Source of the DNA: Pseudooceanicola batsensis HTCC2597
GTDB lineage: Bacteria; Pseudomonadota; Alphaproteobacteria; Rhodobacterales; Rhodobacteraceae
DNA length: 64,000 bases
Reading direction: 5' to 3'
Assembly: GCF_000152725.1 (NCBI RefSeq)
Contig: NZ_CH724131.1
Coordinates: 2,627,412-2,691,411 of the forward strand
Shown here in pieces: positions 1-8,854 of this stretch (positions are counted from its first letter, which is position 1; every line of letters begins with the position of its first letter). Under the pieces are notes generated by a model. That model made no database searches, was not told where the DNA came from, and saw only the letters and a program-made list of their open reading frames with translations. The position numbers and the translations under genes were made by a program.

Positions 1-480
1 CTCGCGGAGGCGCCAATCTTCGCGCATCTGCGCTGGGCGGTGGACAAGGCCCTCGCCGATGCCGTGCTCGACGAGGAGGAGGCCGAGGAGATCCGCGAGT
101 GGATTGCCGAGCTGGTCACCGACGGGCACGCAGATACGGGTGTCGCCAATATCGGCGGCGTGCTGGCGCCGACTGACCCGATCACCGATGCCTGCGCGAT
201 CGACCTCAAGGGGAAGGTCTTCGTGCTGACGGGCAAGATGAGCATGGGCCCCCGCTCTCTCATCGGTGACGAGATCGCGCGCCGCGGCGGCACGCTCAAG
301 AACACGGTGACCGACGAGACCGACTACGTGGTCGTCTCCAACACCGCATCGCGCCACTGGAAAACGACCCATTACGGGACCAAGATCGAGGCTGCGCTCA
401 AGAAGATCGAGGCGGGACACGCGATGCGCTTCGTAGCCGAGCATGCGCTCGCAAGCGCACTCGTGAGACTCGATGCATAA
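1..480 (+). CDS. BRCT-domain protein, C-terminal part (5' end outside window)
   Basis: The reading frame is open from the first base, so the gene starts upstream; 159 codons are visible. An acidic helical stretch (first ~45 residues) is followed by a BRCT domain over the last ~95 residues: it opens with LKGKVFVLTGKMSMG, has the conserved glycine pair in ARRGGTLKNTVT and the strand YVVVSNTASRHW. BRCT domains bind phosphoproteins or DNA ends and occur in DNA ligase LigA and other repair proteins; no ligase parts are visible here, so this is a stand-alone BRCT protein or the tail of a larger one. It points toward the YhaN-like gene (convergent, ~355 bp apart). The exact role is unknown. Confidence 0.75.
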   Translation, partial: LAEAPIFAHLRWAVDKALADAVLDEEEAEEIREWIAELVTDGHADTGVANIGGVLAPTDPITDACAIDLKGKVFVLTGKMSMGPRSLIGDEIARRGGTLKNTVTDETDYVVVSNTASRHWKTTHYGTKIEAALKKIEAGHAMRFVAEHALASALVRLDA

Positions 481-835
481 TTTTACTGTCCGACTGGGAT
501 TGCAGTGAGCATTTCGTCCGCGGTCAAAGCGCGTATTTATAACGAAACAATATTTGGGATCGATCTCGGCAGCACATCCATCGTGTCCGCAGGTGCTGCG
601 GTTCAACTTCAGGAGACCTGTCATCTGACCCAGCCGCGATGTGCCCCGGCCGAATTTGCGAACACCATCAACGCGATTAAGCGCGCTCTTGCACCCGGCC
701 ACGACCCGACGCTCGACAGGCAAGACTGCATAGCGTCGGATGGCTCAGCATCCGCGAAAGTATCTTCCGGCTTGCATGGAGCCGCGCGGGCGACCCGTCA
801 TCGCAAGACACCATCCCAAAATTGTCTCACGCAAT
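481..835. other. Gene-free gap between the BRCT gene and the YhaN-like gene
   Basis: These 355 bases lie between the stops of two convergent genes. A GTG-started open frame (505-888) runs through it, but its translation has no recognisable fold and no good ribosome site, and it ends inside the opposite gene. The base composition is a little more A+T rich than the neighbours. I see no tRNA, clear hairpin terminator or insertion-sequence remnant. Confidence 0.5.
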
Positions 836-3800
836 TCACGCCGGTGCGACGTCCCGGCCGGGCAGCTCGATCGTCCGCACACCGCTGATCCGGGCGCGCG
901 CCATCTCCACCAGGTGGGCGTGATGTGTGAACAGGATGGCCTGTCCGCGACTGCCCAGCTCTGCCGTCAGATCGAGGGCGGCGGCGGCGCGCTGGTCGTC
1001 AAAGCTCTCGAGGATGTCGTCCGTGACGAATGGCAGCGGCCCGGCGTCGCGCACGAAGGCCGCGTGGCCCGCGATGCGCAGCGCGAGATAGAGTTGCGCG
1101 CGCGTTCCGGTCGACATCCCGTCTGCCGGCACCGAACGTCCCTCGGAGATTCCGACAAGCCTTTCATCCTGCCCCTGCACCCATGTGTCGAGCCGGGACC
1201 AGACGCCGCCAGTTAACCTGCGGAACGCAGCCTCGGTATCAGCCAGCATCGGCCCCCGGCGGCTTTCACCGAGACGCCGCAAAGCGGTCCGCGCAGCTGC
1301 CGCGCCGATCGCGCGCACTATCGCCTCTCGCGCGCCTCCGGTCAGGTCTTCCAGGATCGCGGCCCGCTCCTGATCGGCCGCCGCCCCGCCGCCGGCCTTC
1401 AGGGCGGAGGCAAGCTCCTGCTGCGCGGCGCCGGCTTCTCGGTCCGCGGCAGCACTCGCATCTTCGATACGCGTCAGGTCGTCAGCGAGTCCGGCGCGTC
1501 GAGCAGGATCGAGGATCGCCTCTTCTTCGGCGAGCCGCACCGCATCGAGGTCCTGTCCGGCCTCCGCGATCTCCGCCTCCACTCGTTGCCGCTCGCGACG
1601 TAGGTTGTCCCGCTCCTCGAGCCGGGTGACAAGCTGGTCGGGCGGCACGCTGTCTGGCACCTCCTGACCGGCCAGCAATTCCGAAATACGCCTTGCCGCC
1701 AGTTCCTGCGCCGTGCGTGCTAATTCTACCGCAGTGGCAGCGTCGTCACGCCGCTTGGTCGCGGCGGCGATCTCCGCCGCAATGCGCTCCGCCTGGGTCC
1801 GGCGCTGGCGTGCCGCCCGCACCAGAGCCTCCGCGGTGGCGGCAGGTCCGACAACCTTGCGAATGCGCGGTGCGACCGCCTCGAAGGTTTCCAGCGCCTG
1901 CTCCATGCGTTCGATCCGGTGATCCAGTTCCCGCACCTGATCCAAGGTCCCGGCAAGCTCGGCGGCCACCGGCAGGGCCTCGCGTAGGGCGGCCGGCGTC
2001 ATCCGCGCGGCCCAGTTACCGGCTGCGACCTCGGCCATAGCCGCCTTACGTGCGGCGAGCCGCTCCAGCGCACGCTTCACTTTCCGGTCCAGTCCGGCCC
2101 TCTGTTCCTCTTTGGTCTGCCAGCGCGCGAGGGCCGTCGCGGCTTCGCGTAGTTCCGACAGTCGCGCCTTCGCGGCGACGCCAAGGGGCGTGTCGACGAG
2201 AGACGCACCGCTCGCCTCCAGAGCCTCTCTCAGCTCGAGCTCCAGATCCGCCTTGCGCTCCTTTGCCCGCATGAGTGCAGCGGCGGCGGCCCGCTGCCGT
2301 TCCGACGCCTCCAGCGCGAGCGCCAGCGCCCGGCGGCGCGGAAGAAACGACTCCGGCGGGGTGCCCGGGTCGAGCAGGAGACGCGGCGCGAGCGTCGCAA
2401 GCCGGTCGCTCACGGTCTCGCTCTCTGCCTGTGCAGCCGCGGCGGAACACCCGGCTGCGGCCTCCTCAGCGCGGGCCGTCTCAAGCTCCTCGGACCGACG
2501 TAGCAGCAAGGCGCGCGCCTCGGCCCCTTCCGCGTGGGCTGCCGTTGCCTCGTCGTCGGCGCGCATCGTGGCCTCGAATGCCTCGGCCGTTTCCGCATCG
2601 AGGGCCGCGCGGTGCGTGGACCAAGCCCGTTCCCGCGCAAGGCGGCGGCGCTGGATTTCCGCAATGTCCATCGCCGCGGGGTTGGCCGCGGCGGCGGTGA
2701 GGCGCGCTTCGGCTGTCTCACGTGCGGCTATCGCATCGTCGCGCTGTTCCTCTGCAACGGCCTGCGCATCGGCGATTCGCGTGGCCGCCTGCACCGTCGC
2801 CGAGACCTCCTCCTCGGTCGGGAGGCCCTCCGGCGCCAGATCTGTCTTCCAGCCTTCGGGAAGGCCCGCCGCCGCCATCTCGGTCGCCGAGACGGCCTCC
2901 GCCTCTCTTTCGCGAAGTGCCTCCACATCCGGGGCCTCGGCGCTCAGGCGTTCCCACGCCTCGGCCAGCGCCGCTTCTCCTTGAGGGGCGGACGGCGCAT
3001 CGCCCCGCCCATCCTCCGCGTCGGCCAGTGCCTCCTGCGCGCCGCGCAGATCGTGTTCCGCGTCCCTCACCTCCTGAAGCAGCGACGCCAGGAGATCGAG
3101 AGTTGCCGGCGCGAGACACATGTCTTCAGCCGCCGCCCTTGGACCGCCCAAGCGTCCTGCCAACGCACCAGCCGCTGCCACGAGCCGGTCGCGCTCCGAG
3201 CGCCGCTTGTCCACATCCGCCTCGGCCCCCGCAACGCGCAGCAGCAGCGGCTGGTCGTCGAAACGCAGCCCATCCAAGTCGTCGAGCAAGGGGCCGAGAT
3301 CGAGTCCCTCCGGATCGGGCGTCATTTCCTCGGACAGCAGCCTGACCGCCTCGGCATGGTCCTCCAAAGCATAGCGTTCTCGTTCTGCGGCCTCGCGTGC
3401 TTCGGCGGCGATGCGCACCACTTCATGCGCGGCTCCCTGCGCCAAATCGGGACCGGCCGGATAGCCCGCCAAGGCGTCTGACAGATCCGCCTGACGCGTG
3501 CGCAGTTGCCGCCGTCGCGCCGCCGCATCGGCATAGGCGATCGCCCGGCGCGCCTCGGCCACGGCGTCGCGTGCCTCCTGCGCGGCCGCCTCGCGGGCCG
3601 TCGCGGCGGTGCGAAGCTCGTCGAAACGTGTCGGCGAGAGCCGCCGCTCGCGCATTTCCGTCTCCAACTCCTTCAACCGCCGCTTGGCGGCCGGCAGCAC
3701 CTGTGCGCTGCCACCTTTTTTGTAGAAGCGCTCCACCTCCTCCCTGACCTCGTCCAGCGCGCGCGACAGGCCGGAAAGCCCGCTGGTGCCGGCATGGAGC

Positions 3801-4246
3801 AGACGGCCAAGATCGCCCTTCGCGGCGGCGATCTCCTCTCCGCCGGCTCGCAACACGGCATCGTCCAGCGAAAAACGGGTTCGGTAGGCATCCCGGTCGA
3901 GGCCGTGGAGCAGCGCCGCAAGGCGATGCTCGGCCACCTCGCGGCCGCTATCGTCCGTGAGCGAACCGGTGTTGCGTGCATTGCGTTGCAGCACCAGCGG
4001 CCCTTCCGCAGTTTCGATCTCGGCCCCGACGAGCAGGTCCTTGCGCTCAAAGCGGAAGGCGTAGGGGTGGCCCTGCCTCTGGAACCCGTAGAGCAGATCG
4101 AGCCAGGCGGCGAAGGCGGTGCTTTTTCCTGCCTCATTGGGTCCGAAAATGACCGTGACATCCGACCCTTCGCCCGCGGTCCCGAAATCCAACGGGGTCT
4201 CCTCGAAACGACCGTAGCGCAATAGGTCGAGCCGGCGCAGCCTCAT
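836..4246 (-). CDS. YhaN/SbcC-like SMC-type ATPase (1136 aa)
   Basis: This is a large ABC/SMC-type ATPase with split nucleotide-binding halves joined by a very long, Ala/Glu/Arg-rich coiled coil. Walker A is GPNEAGKS at residues 35-42. The ABC-signature region is MSTGTRAQLYLALRIA from residue 1044, Walker B ends in VTDD (1074-1077), and the switch histidine region is ILFTHH near 1104. The architecture matches the YhaN family, the SbcC/Rad50-like partner of an Mre11/SbcD-like nuclease. The start overlaps the nuclease stop by 4 bases, so the two are translationally coupled and probably form one complex that processes DNA ends or hairpins. A housekeeping repair role and a defence role are both possible; the flanking SIR2-HerA operon makes defence worth testing. 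Confidence 0.85.
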   Translation of the reverse strand: MRLRRLDLLRYGRFEETPLDFGTAGEGSDVTVIFGPNEAGKSTAFAAWLDLLYGFQRQGHPYAFRFERKDLLVGAEIETAEGPLVLQRNARNTGSLTDDSGREVAEHRLAALLHGLDRDAYRTRFSLDDAVLRAGGEEIAAAKGDLGRLLHAGTSGLSGLSRALDEVREEVERFYKKGGSAQVLPAAKRRLKELETEMRERRLSPTRFDELRTAATAREAAAQEARDAVAEARRAIAYADAAARRRQLRTRQADLSDALAGYPAGPDLAQGAAHEVVRIAAEAREAAERERYALEDHAEAVRLLSEEMTPDPEGLDLGPLLDDLDGLRFDDQPLLLRVAGAEADVDKRRSERDRLVAAAGALAGRLGGPRAAAEDMCLAPATLDLLASLLQEVRDAEHDLRGAQEALADAEDGRGDAPSAPQGEAALAEAWERLSAEAPDVEALREREAEAVSATEMAAAGLPEGWKTDLAPEGLPTEEEVSATVQAATRIADAQAVAEEQRDDAIAARETAEARLTAAAANPAAMDIAEIQRRRLARERAWSTHRAALDAETAEAFEATMRADDEATAAHAEGAEARALLLRRSEELETARAEEAAAGCSAAAAQAESETVSDRLATLAPRLLLDPGTPPESFLPRRRALALALEASERQRAAAAALMRAKERKADLELELREALEASGASLVDTPLGVAAKARLSELREAATALARWQTKEEQRAGLDRKVKRALERLAARKAAMAEVAAGNWAARMTPAALREALPVAAELAGTLDQVRELDHRIERMEQALETFEAVAPRIRKVVGPAATAEALVRAARQRRTQAERIAAEIAAATKRRDDAATAVELARTAQELAARRISELLAGQEVPDSVPPDQLVTRLEERDNLRRERQRVEAEIAEAGQDLDAVRLAEEEAILDPARRAGLADDLTRIEDASAAADREAGAAQQELASALKAGGGAAADQERAAILEDLTGGAREAIVRAIGAAAARTALRRLGESRRGPMLADTEAAFRRLTGGVWSRLDTWVQGQDERLVGISEGRSVPADGMSTGTRAQLYLALRIAGHAAFVRDAGPLPFVTDDILESFDDQRAAAALDLTAELGSRGQAILFTHHAHLVEMARARISGVRTIELPGRDVAPA

Positions 4247-5439
4247 GTGCGCTCCGCTTGCGTCAGGCGCGCCGTGACAGCGGCGAGGCCTTCCTCGATC
4301 AGAGCGTCCAGTTCTGCCGGGTCCAGCACCTCGCGCAACTCTCCCGGCAGAACGTCTCGCAGGTCCGTCAGCATACGCTCCGCCTCGTCCCTGAAACCGG
4401 GGTTCTTGGCCTCTTCCCGCATCGCCGCCGCGAGGTCACCGACGAGGGCGGGCGCATTCGGCAGCTGCCCGGCACGCACCATCACCCGGTCAAGATGCAG
4501 CCCCTCAATATCCTCGGCCAGAACCCCCAAGAAGCCTGCCGCCTCGCCGGATCGCGCCGAGAAGGCCTGCGCGCCAGGTCCCGAAAGTGCCACGCGCAGG
4601 ACGGTCGGGACATCGCCGGCGCGAGCGGCGGCCAGTGCTTCCCGCACCCGATCCGCTTGGGTGTCCTGCGCCTCGTCCGCCGGCATGGGCAACTCGACCT
4701 CGCGGAACGCGACCAGTTCTACGGGAATCGCCTTGGCCCGCGCTCCGAGCCCGTCGATTTCGACAAGCGTAACCGAGCCACCATTTGCTTCACGAATATG
4801 CCGCCCCTGGGGAATGCCTGCCATGACCGCGAGCGCGCCGTCGACACGCCACTCCTGTCGCTTGTGAATGTGTCCCAGCGCCCAGTAGTCGTAGCCGTGA
4901 CCGAGCAGCTCTGAGACGGAACAGGGCGCATAGGGATCGTGCCCGCTCGCGCCGTCCGGCGAGCAGTGCATCACGCCGACGTTGATCCGCCCTGGCACTG
5001 GCGCCGGATATCTGGGCAGGAAACTCCGCGTCTCGGGCTGGCCGCCGTGCGACAGTCCGTGGAAGCTCATCCCACCGATGTCGACCGACGGCCGTTCCTT
5101 ATCGAGGAGTATTACATTCTCCCCGAGTGGCCCGTATCGAGCATGGTCGAGCAACCCGTCGTGGTTGCCACGGATCATGATCACTGGGATACCGACAGCA
5201 CCCAATCTCGACAGTGCCATTGATAGAACCGTCCTCGCGGACACATCGGGCACGCCATTGTCGAACAAGTCTCCTGCAAGCACCAGCGCATCGACCTGAT
5301 GCTCGATCGCCAGATCGACGATCTGTCGCAGAACGTCCCGCGACGCTGTGCGCAGTCGGTCTCCGAGATCCGGGTCGCGAAGCGCCACGGAACGAAGCGG
5401 AGAATCGAGGTGAAGATCGGCGGCGTGCAGAATTCGCAT
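4243..5439 (-). CDS. SbcD/YhaO-like metallophosphoesterase (DNA exonuclease), 398 aa
   Basis: Mre11/SbcD-type phosphoesterase, expected to bind two metal ions and cut DNA. The motifs are in order: ADLHLDSP near the N terminus (D8, H10), LAGDLFDNG, IRGNHDG, VMHCS and ALGHIHKRQEW. The open frame extends to 5520, but the extra 27 residues have no family character, and family members begin at MRILHAADLHLDS, so I place the start at 5439. About 130 C-terminal residues form the cap and partner-binding region typical of YhaO. It is the first gene of a two-gene operon with the YhaN-like ATPase (4-base overlap) and is divergent from the SIR2-HerA operon across a ~400-base gap. Confidence 0.87.
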   Translation of the reverse strand: MRILHAADLHLDSPLRSVALRDPDLGDRLRTASRDVLRQIVDLAIEHQVDALVLAGDLFDNGVPDVSARTVLSMALSRLGAVGIPVIMIRGNHDGLLDHARYGPLGENVILLDKERPSVDIGGMSFHGLSHGGQPETRSFLPRYPAPVPGRINVGVMHCSPDGASGHDPYAPCSVSELLGHGYDYWALGHIHKRQEWRVDGALAVMAGIPQGRHIREANGGSVTLVEIDGLGARAKAIPVELVAFREVELPMPADEAQDTQADRVREALAAARAGDVPTVLRVALSGPGAQAFSARSGEAAGFLGVLAEDIEGLHLDRVMVRAGQLPNAPALVGDLAAAMREEAKNPGFRDEAERMLTDLRDVLPGELREVLDPAELDALIEEGLAAVTARLTQAERT

Positions 5440-5843
5440 ACCCGAGACGATATCGATCCCATTGGAGACCACAACTCGTAGCTCCAGGCTACCAACCCCA
5501 TTCGTCCACGAGGCTTCCATCTATCCGAACCTCGACTTGTCTGGACGTCTGGCCCGTAGCATGCGGGACCAAGGCGAGGGTGGTCCCACAGTGTGCCAAG
5601 CTGAAAGAGTTTCTCGAACGGCAATGGGTGCCCAGTCTTCGCGATGCGTCGGACTGACTTTGAGCGCCGACTCCATGGGAACCGGCCGGAACCGGGCATT
5701 TGCTGCGCCAAGGGCTATGATTTGCTTCAGGCACAAACCGGACATTCGGCGATCAGGAGCGTGATAGATTCCATCTGTGATGTCATCACGCTTGACCCGA
5801 CTTGGTCGAAAGCGACACAAGGAAGGACGACTATTCTGCGTGG
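5440..5843. other. Divergent intergenic region with hairpin and palindrome
   Basis: This 404-base gap separates the nuclease operon from the SIR2-HerA operon and should hold both promoters. Visible structure: an inverted repeat GGGACCA/TGGTCCC with a 9-base loop at 5565-5587, and a 13-base palindrome at 5777-5789 (listed separately). Small open frames on both strands here look like noise. I could not pick a convincing -35/-10 pair. Confidence 0.5.
5777..5789. promoter_or_regulatory. Palindrome GTGATG-T-CATCAC, candidate operator of the SIR2-HerA operon
   Basis: The sequence shows perfect 6-base arms around a central T, ending ~55 bases upstream of the preferred SIR2 start at 5844. The position suits a repressor or activator site. 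No regulator gene lies next to it, so the binding protein is unknown, and a chance palindrome cannot be excluded. Confidence 0.35.
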
Positions 5844-7055
5844 ATGAGCAAATTGAGCGTCAGCTTTCATAATCCCGACCAGTATATGGCATCGCTGCGC
5901 ACGATCATCGCGCAGGGTCGGAAACGTGTCGGACTGCTGGTAGGAGCTGGCGCGCCGGCAGGAATGGCACGGGCAGATGGGAGTCGACCGCTGATTCCGG
6001 CTGTCGCGGGACTGACCGATTTAGTGTTAAAAGCGATCGAACCGACCTACGGAGCCCAGATCATTGGCCTCCAGAACGATCTCGAGAACCACGATATTGA
6101 GACAATGCTCTCGCGCATTCGCTCGCTCGGCAGCGTTCTTGGAACCACCGAGGTTCATGGCCTCGATGGCGGCGGATATCGTGCCATGGCCGATGCCATT
6201 TGCGTTGAAATTGGCAAAATTGTCCAAGTTCGCCTTCCAGGAGGATCAACCGCCTACGGAGAACTGGTCAGTTGGATTACTGGCGCGCCAAGATCGCATG
6301 CTGTTGAGATTTTTACGACTAATTACGACCTACTTTTCGAGGAAGCGCTCGAGCGAGCAAGAGCACCGTATTTCGATGGCTTCGCCGGAGCGCGTGAAGC
6401 TTTTTTCGACCCAGCCTCGGTGTCTGGAGACCAGTTACCTTCCCGTTGGACACGGCTGTGGAAAATTCACGGCTCGCTTGGATGGAAGGCGAACGCTGAC
6501 GGCGAAGTCGTGCGGACTGGGCAGACGGATTCGACTCATCTGATCTTCCCCGAACACATGAAATATAATCAGACGCAAAAGGCACCCTATGCTGCATTGC
6601 TCGATCGCTTGCGAAGCTTCCTATCGACAGAAGATACTCTGTTAGTTTCGATTGGTTTCTCCTTTGCCGATGCGCATATCACCGCCCGCATCGATGAGGC
6701 GTTAGCCGCCAACCCGGCTGCCAGCGTATTTGCATTCCAATTCCAGAAACTCGACAAGGAACTATGTGCTGTTGCACTCGCGTCCCGGCGCTCAAATGTC
6801 AGTGTTTATGCGCGCGACAAAGCAGTCATTAACGGCGTCGCCGCCCCTTGGCGAACCCCCGGCGAGTTGCCCACCAAAGATTGGGGGCCAATACGGGACA
6901 GCTACTGGGCAGCTCCGCCCACAGGGGGCGAAGCCGAGTTCAAGCTCGGTGCGATCGAAGATTTCGCACGTTTCTTTGCTAACTCTCAGACACCGCAGGG
7001 CTTCGAGCCCGCGCCGAGTCCGGAGGCGCACCCTGTGCCCGCGATCACCGAATGA
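5844..7055 (+). CDS. SIR2-family NADase of a SIR2-HerA defence system (403 aa)
   Basis: SIR2-like Rossmann protein. Numbered from the ATG at 5844: GAGAP loop at 34-38 (nucleotide binding), TTNYD at 158-162 with the key Asn160, KIHGS at 207-211 with the catalytic His209, and the late motif GFSFADAHI. In defence SIR2 proteins these residues hydrolyse NAD+ rather than deacetylate. A TTG at 5802 would add 14 residues; the ATG at 5844 is preferred. The stop overlaps the HerA start in an ATGA, so the two are co-translated. SIR2-HerA pairs are an established anti-phage system in which the complex depletes NAD+ on infection. The gene is more A+T rich than the chromosome around it, which suggests acquisition by transfer. 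Confidence 0.88.
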   Translation: MSKLSVSFHNPDQYMASLRTIIAQGRKRVGLLVGAGAPAGMARADGSRPLIPAVAGLTDLVLKAIEPTYGAQIIGLQNDLENHDIETMLSRIRSLGSVLGTTEVHGLDGGGYRAMADAICVEIGKIVQVRLPGGSTAYGELVSWITGAPRSHAVEIFTTNYDLLFEEALERARAPYFDGFAGAREAFFDPASVSGDQLPSRWTRLWKIHGSLGWKANADGEVVRTGQTDSTHLIFPEHMKYNQTQKAPYAALLDRLRSFLSTEDTLLVSIGFSFADAHITARIDEALAANPAASVFAFQFQKLDKELCAVALASRRSNVSVYARDKAVINGVAAPWRTPGELPTKDWGPIRDSYWAAPPTGGEAEFKLGAIEDFARFFANSQTPQGFEPAPSPEAHPVPAITE

Positions 7056-8854
7056 CCAGCCCCACCTTTCTTGGCAGGGTAGGCAGTGTCGCCGGCTCGA
7101 CCGTGAGTGTGCGGCAAGCGGAGTCTGTTGCATCGGGCATCGCGATTATCGAGGGGCGCAGCTATCGGGTCGCGCAAGTAGGCAGTTTCGTCCGGATACC
7201 CCAAGGCTACCACAACTTGTATGGCTTAATTTCTGAGGTAGGCGCCCAAGCCACCCCCGAAACATTGGTTGACGCCAGTCAACGTGGCGAGAGTTGGATG
7301 ACAGTTCAGCTCGTTGGTGAAATCGTCGAAACCAGTTTTGAGCGAGGCATCAGCCAGTATCCCGGGATTAACGATGAGGTCCATCTGGTAACTGAAGATG
7401 ATCTCGGCAAGATCTACGGTGTTGGTGACGAGGGTCAGATCACGATCGGTCGACTGGCTGGTGCAGAGAGTATTCCCGTCCGCATTGATCTCGACAGATT
7501 GGTGACTCGTCATAGTGCAGTTCTTGGTTCGACCGGGTCTGGCAAGTCGACCACCATCTCCAGCCTGCTGCGCTCGATCTGCCAATCCGGAGAAGGCAGG
7601 CGCTGCGGGAATGCACGTATTCTGCTTCTCGATATTCATGGCGAGTATGGCGATGGGCTGCGGTCAGCAGCTCAGGTGTTCCGGGTTAACCCCTCCGATG
7701 GCGAGCAGCCCCTTCACGTGCCCTATTGGGCGCTCGACACTCTGACGCTGCTCGATTTTCTGATGGGGCCGATGAGTGAAGCTGCTATGACTGGCGTCCT
7801 CGATAGAATTCAAGCGGCGAAGTCTTCGGGGGCCAACGGCGTCGCCGGGGTCGATGTCAATGCCCTGATGATCAACACGCCACTGCCGTTCAGCCTGAAG
7901 CAGCTCTGGGCAGACCTGGTTGATCCGGAATACAAAACTTGGGCTGACAAAGAGCGGACGACTCCGGCGCTCGAAGAGGCAGGAGATGCACATAGCCTGA
8001 AACTGCCTAAGTATTCAGCTCCAGGGCAGGGTAGCGCGTTGCCTGATATCAATCAGACAGGTGTATTGGGGATAAAGCGGCAACTGACACAGATGCGTTC
8101 GCGCCTGCTGGACCGTCAATATGACTTTATGCTCCACCCAGGTAAGTGGGAGCCCGAACTTTCGGGCAAGTCACAGATGGACTTGCCTCAATTGCTTGAG
8201 GCCTGGTTCGGCCATGATAAGCCAATTACCGTTCTTGATCTATCTGGCGTGCCGAGCCAAGTTCTGGTGCGTCTGATCGGAGGAATCCTGAACATTACAT
8301 ATGAAGCGATGTTCTGGGGCCGAAATCTGCCAGAGGGGGGGCGGAACAGGCCACAACTGGTCGTGATGGAGGAAGCGCATCGCTATCTGGGGAGGGATGC
8401 GAATAATCCAGCGCGCGATATGGTCCAACGGATCGTCAAAGAAGGACGCAAGTTCGGAGTCGGTGCGATGCTTGTCAGCCAGCGACCTTCAGAGATAGAC
8501 GAAACGATTCTGTCCCAATGCGGCACGCAATTTGCTTTGCGCTTGTCGAACAATGCGGACCAGGGGAAGGTAAAGGCCGCTCTCCCGGACAGCCTGAGCG
8601 GCCTCGTCGACACCCTTCCGGTTCTGAGGACCGGCGAGGCAATCATCATGGGTGAGGCCGCACGCCTGCCAATCCGCTGCCGGATCAATTTGCCGCCGGA
8701 AGACGAGCGACCGTCGAGTGCAGATCCTAAGGTTAGCGAGGCTTGGGCGAAAGCGAAGGAAAAGGAAGATTATGAACGCCTCGCCGCCGCCTGGAGATCG
8801 CAGAACCCTAAGTGGGGTCAAAACATAAGTGTTAAGGCACAGGAGGACGGATGA
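7052..8854 (+). CDS. HerA-like hexameric ATPase (DUF87) of the SIR2-HerA system (600 aa)
   Basis: HerA/FtsK-superfamily translocase. An N-terminal HAS-barrel-like beta domain covers roughly residues 5-110. Walker A is GSTGSGKST at 159-167, Walker B with the catalytic glutamates is LVVMEEAHRYLG near 435-450, and an arginine-containing sensor stretch LVSQRPSEID lies near 475. The length fits the family (~550-650). HerA forms hexamers that bind DNA; with SIR2 it assembles the NAD-depleting supercomplex. Both ends overlap neighbours by 4 bases (SIR2 upstream, KTSC downstream), which marks a single three-gene operon. A classical DNA-repair HerA-NurA pair is unlikely because no NurA nuclease is adjacent. 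Confidence 0.9.
   Translation: MTSPTFLGRVGSVAGSTVSVRQAESVASGIAIIEGRSYRVAQVGSFVRIPQGYHNLYGLISEVGAQATPETLVDASQRGESWMTVQLVGEIVETSFERGISQYPGINDEVHLVTEDDLGKIYGVGDEGQITIGRLAGAESIPVRIDLDRLVTRHSAVLGSTGSGKSTTISSLLRSICQSGEGRRCGNARILLLDIHGEYGDGLRSAAQVFRVNPSDGEQPLHVPYWALDTLTLLDFLMGPMSEAAMTGVLDRIQAAKSSGANGVAGVDVNALMINTPLPFSLKQLWADLVDPEYKTWADKERTTPALEEAGDAHSLKLPKYSAPGQGSALPDINQTGVLGIKRQLTQMRSRLLDRQYDFMLHPGKWEPELSGKSQMDLPQLLEAWFGHDKPITVLDLSGVPSQVLVRLIGGILNITYEAMFWGRNLPEGGRNRPQLVVMEEAHRYLGRDANNPARDMVQRIVKEGRKFGVGAMLVSQRPSEIDETILSQCGTQFALRLSNNADQGKVKAALPDSLSGLVDTLPVLRTGEAIIMGEAARLPIRCRINLPPEDERPSSADPKVSEAWAKAKEKEDYERLAAAWRSQNPKWGQNISVKAQEDG

Noticed and set aside
505..888. Open frame of 127 codons with FGIDLGSTS near its start, resembling an actin/Hsp70-type phosphate loop
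   Set aside because: Only this short match is seen, the rest has no fold-like pattern, the start is GTG without a ribosome site, and the end runs into the opposite gene. Probably chance.
5521..5820. Minus-strand open frame of 99 codons in the gap upstream of the nuclease gene
   Set aside because: No recognisable domain, lies in the divergent promoter region, and no ribosome site is evident.
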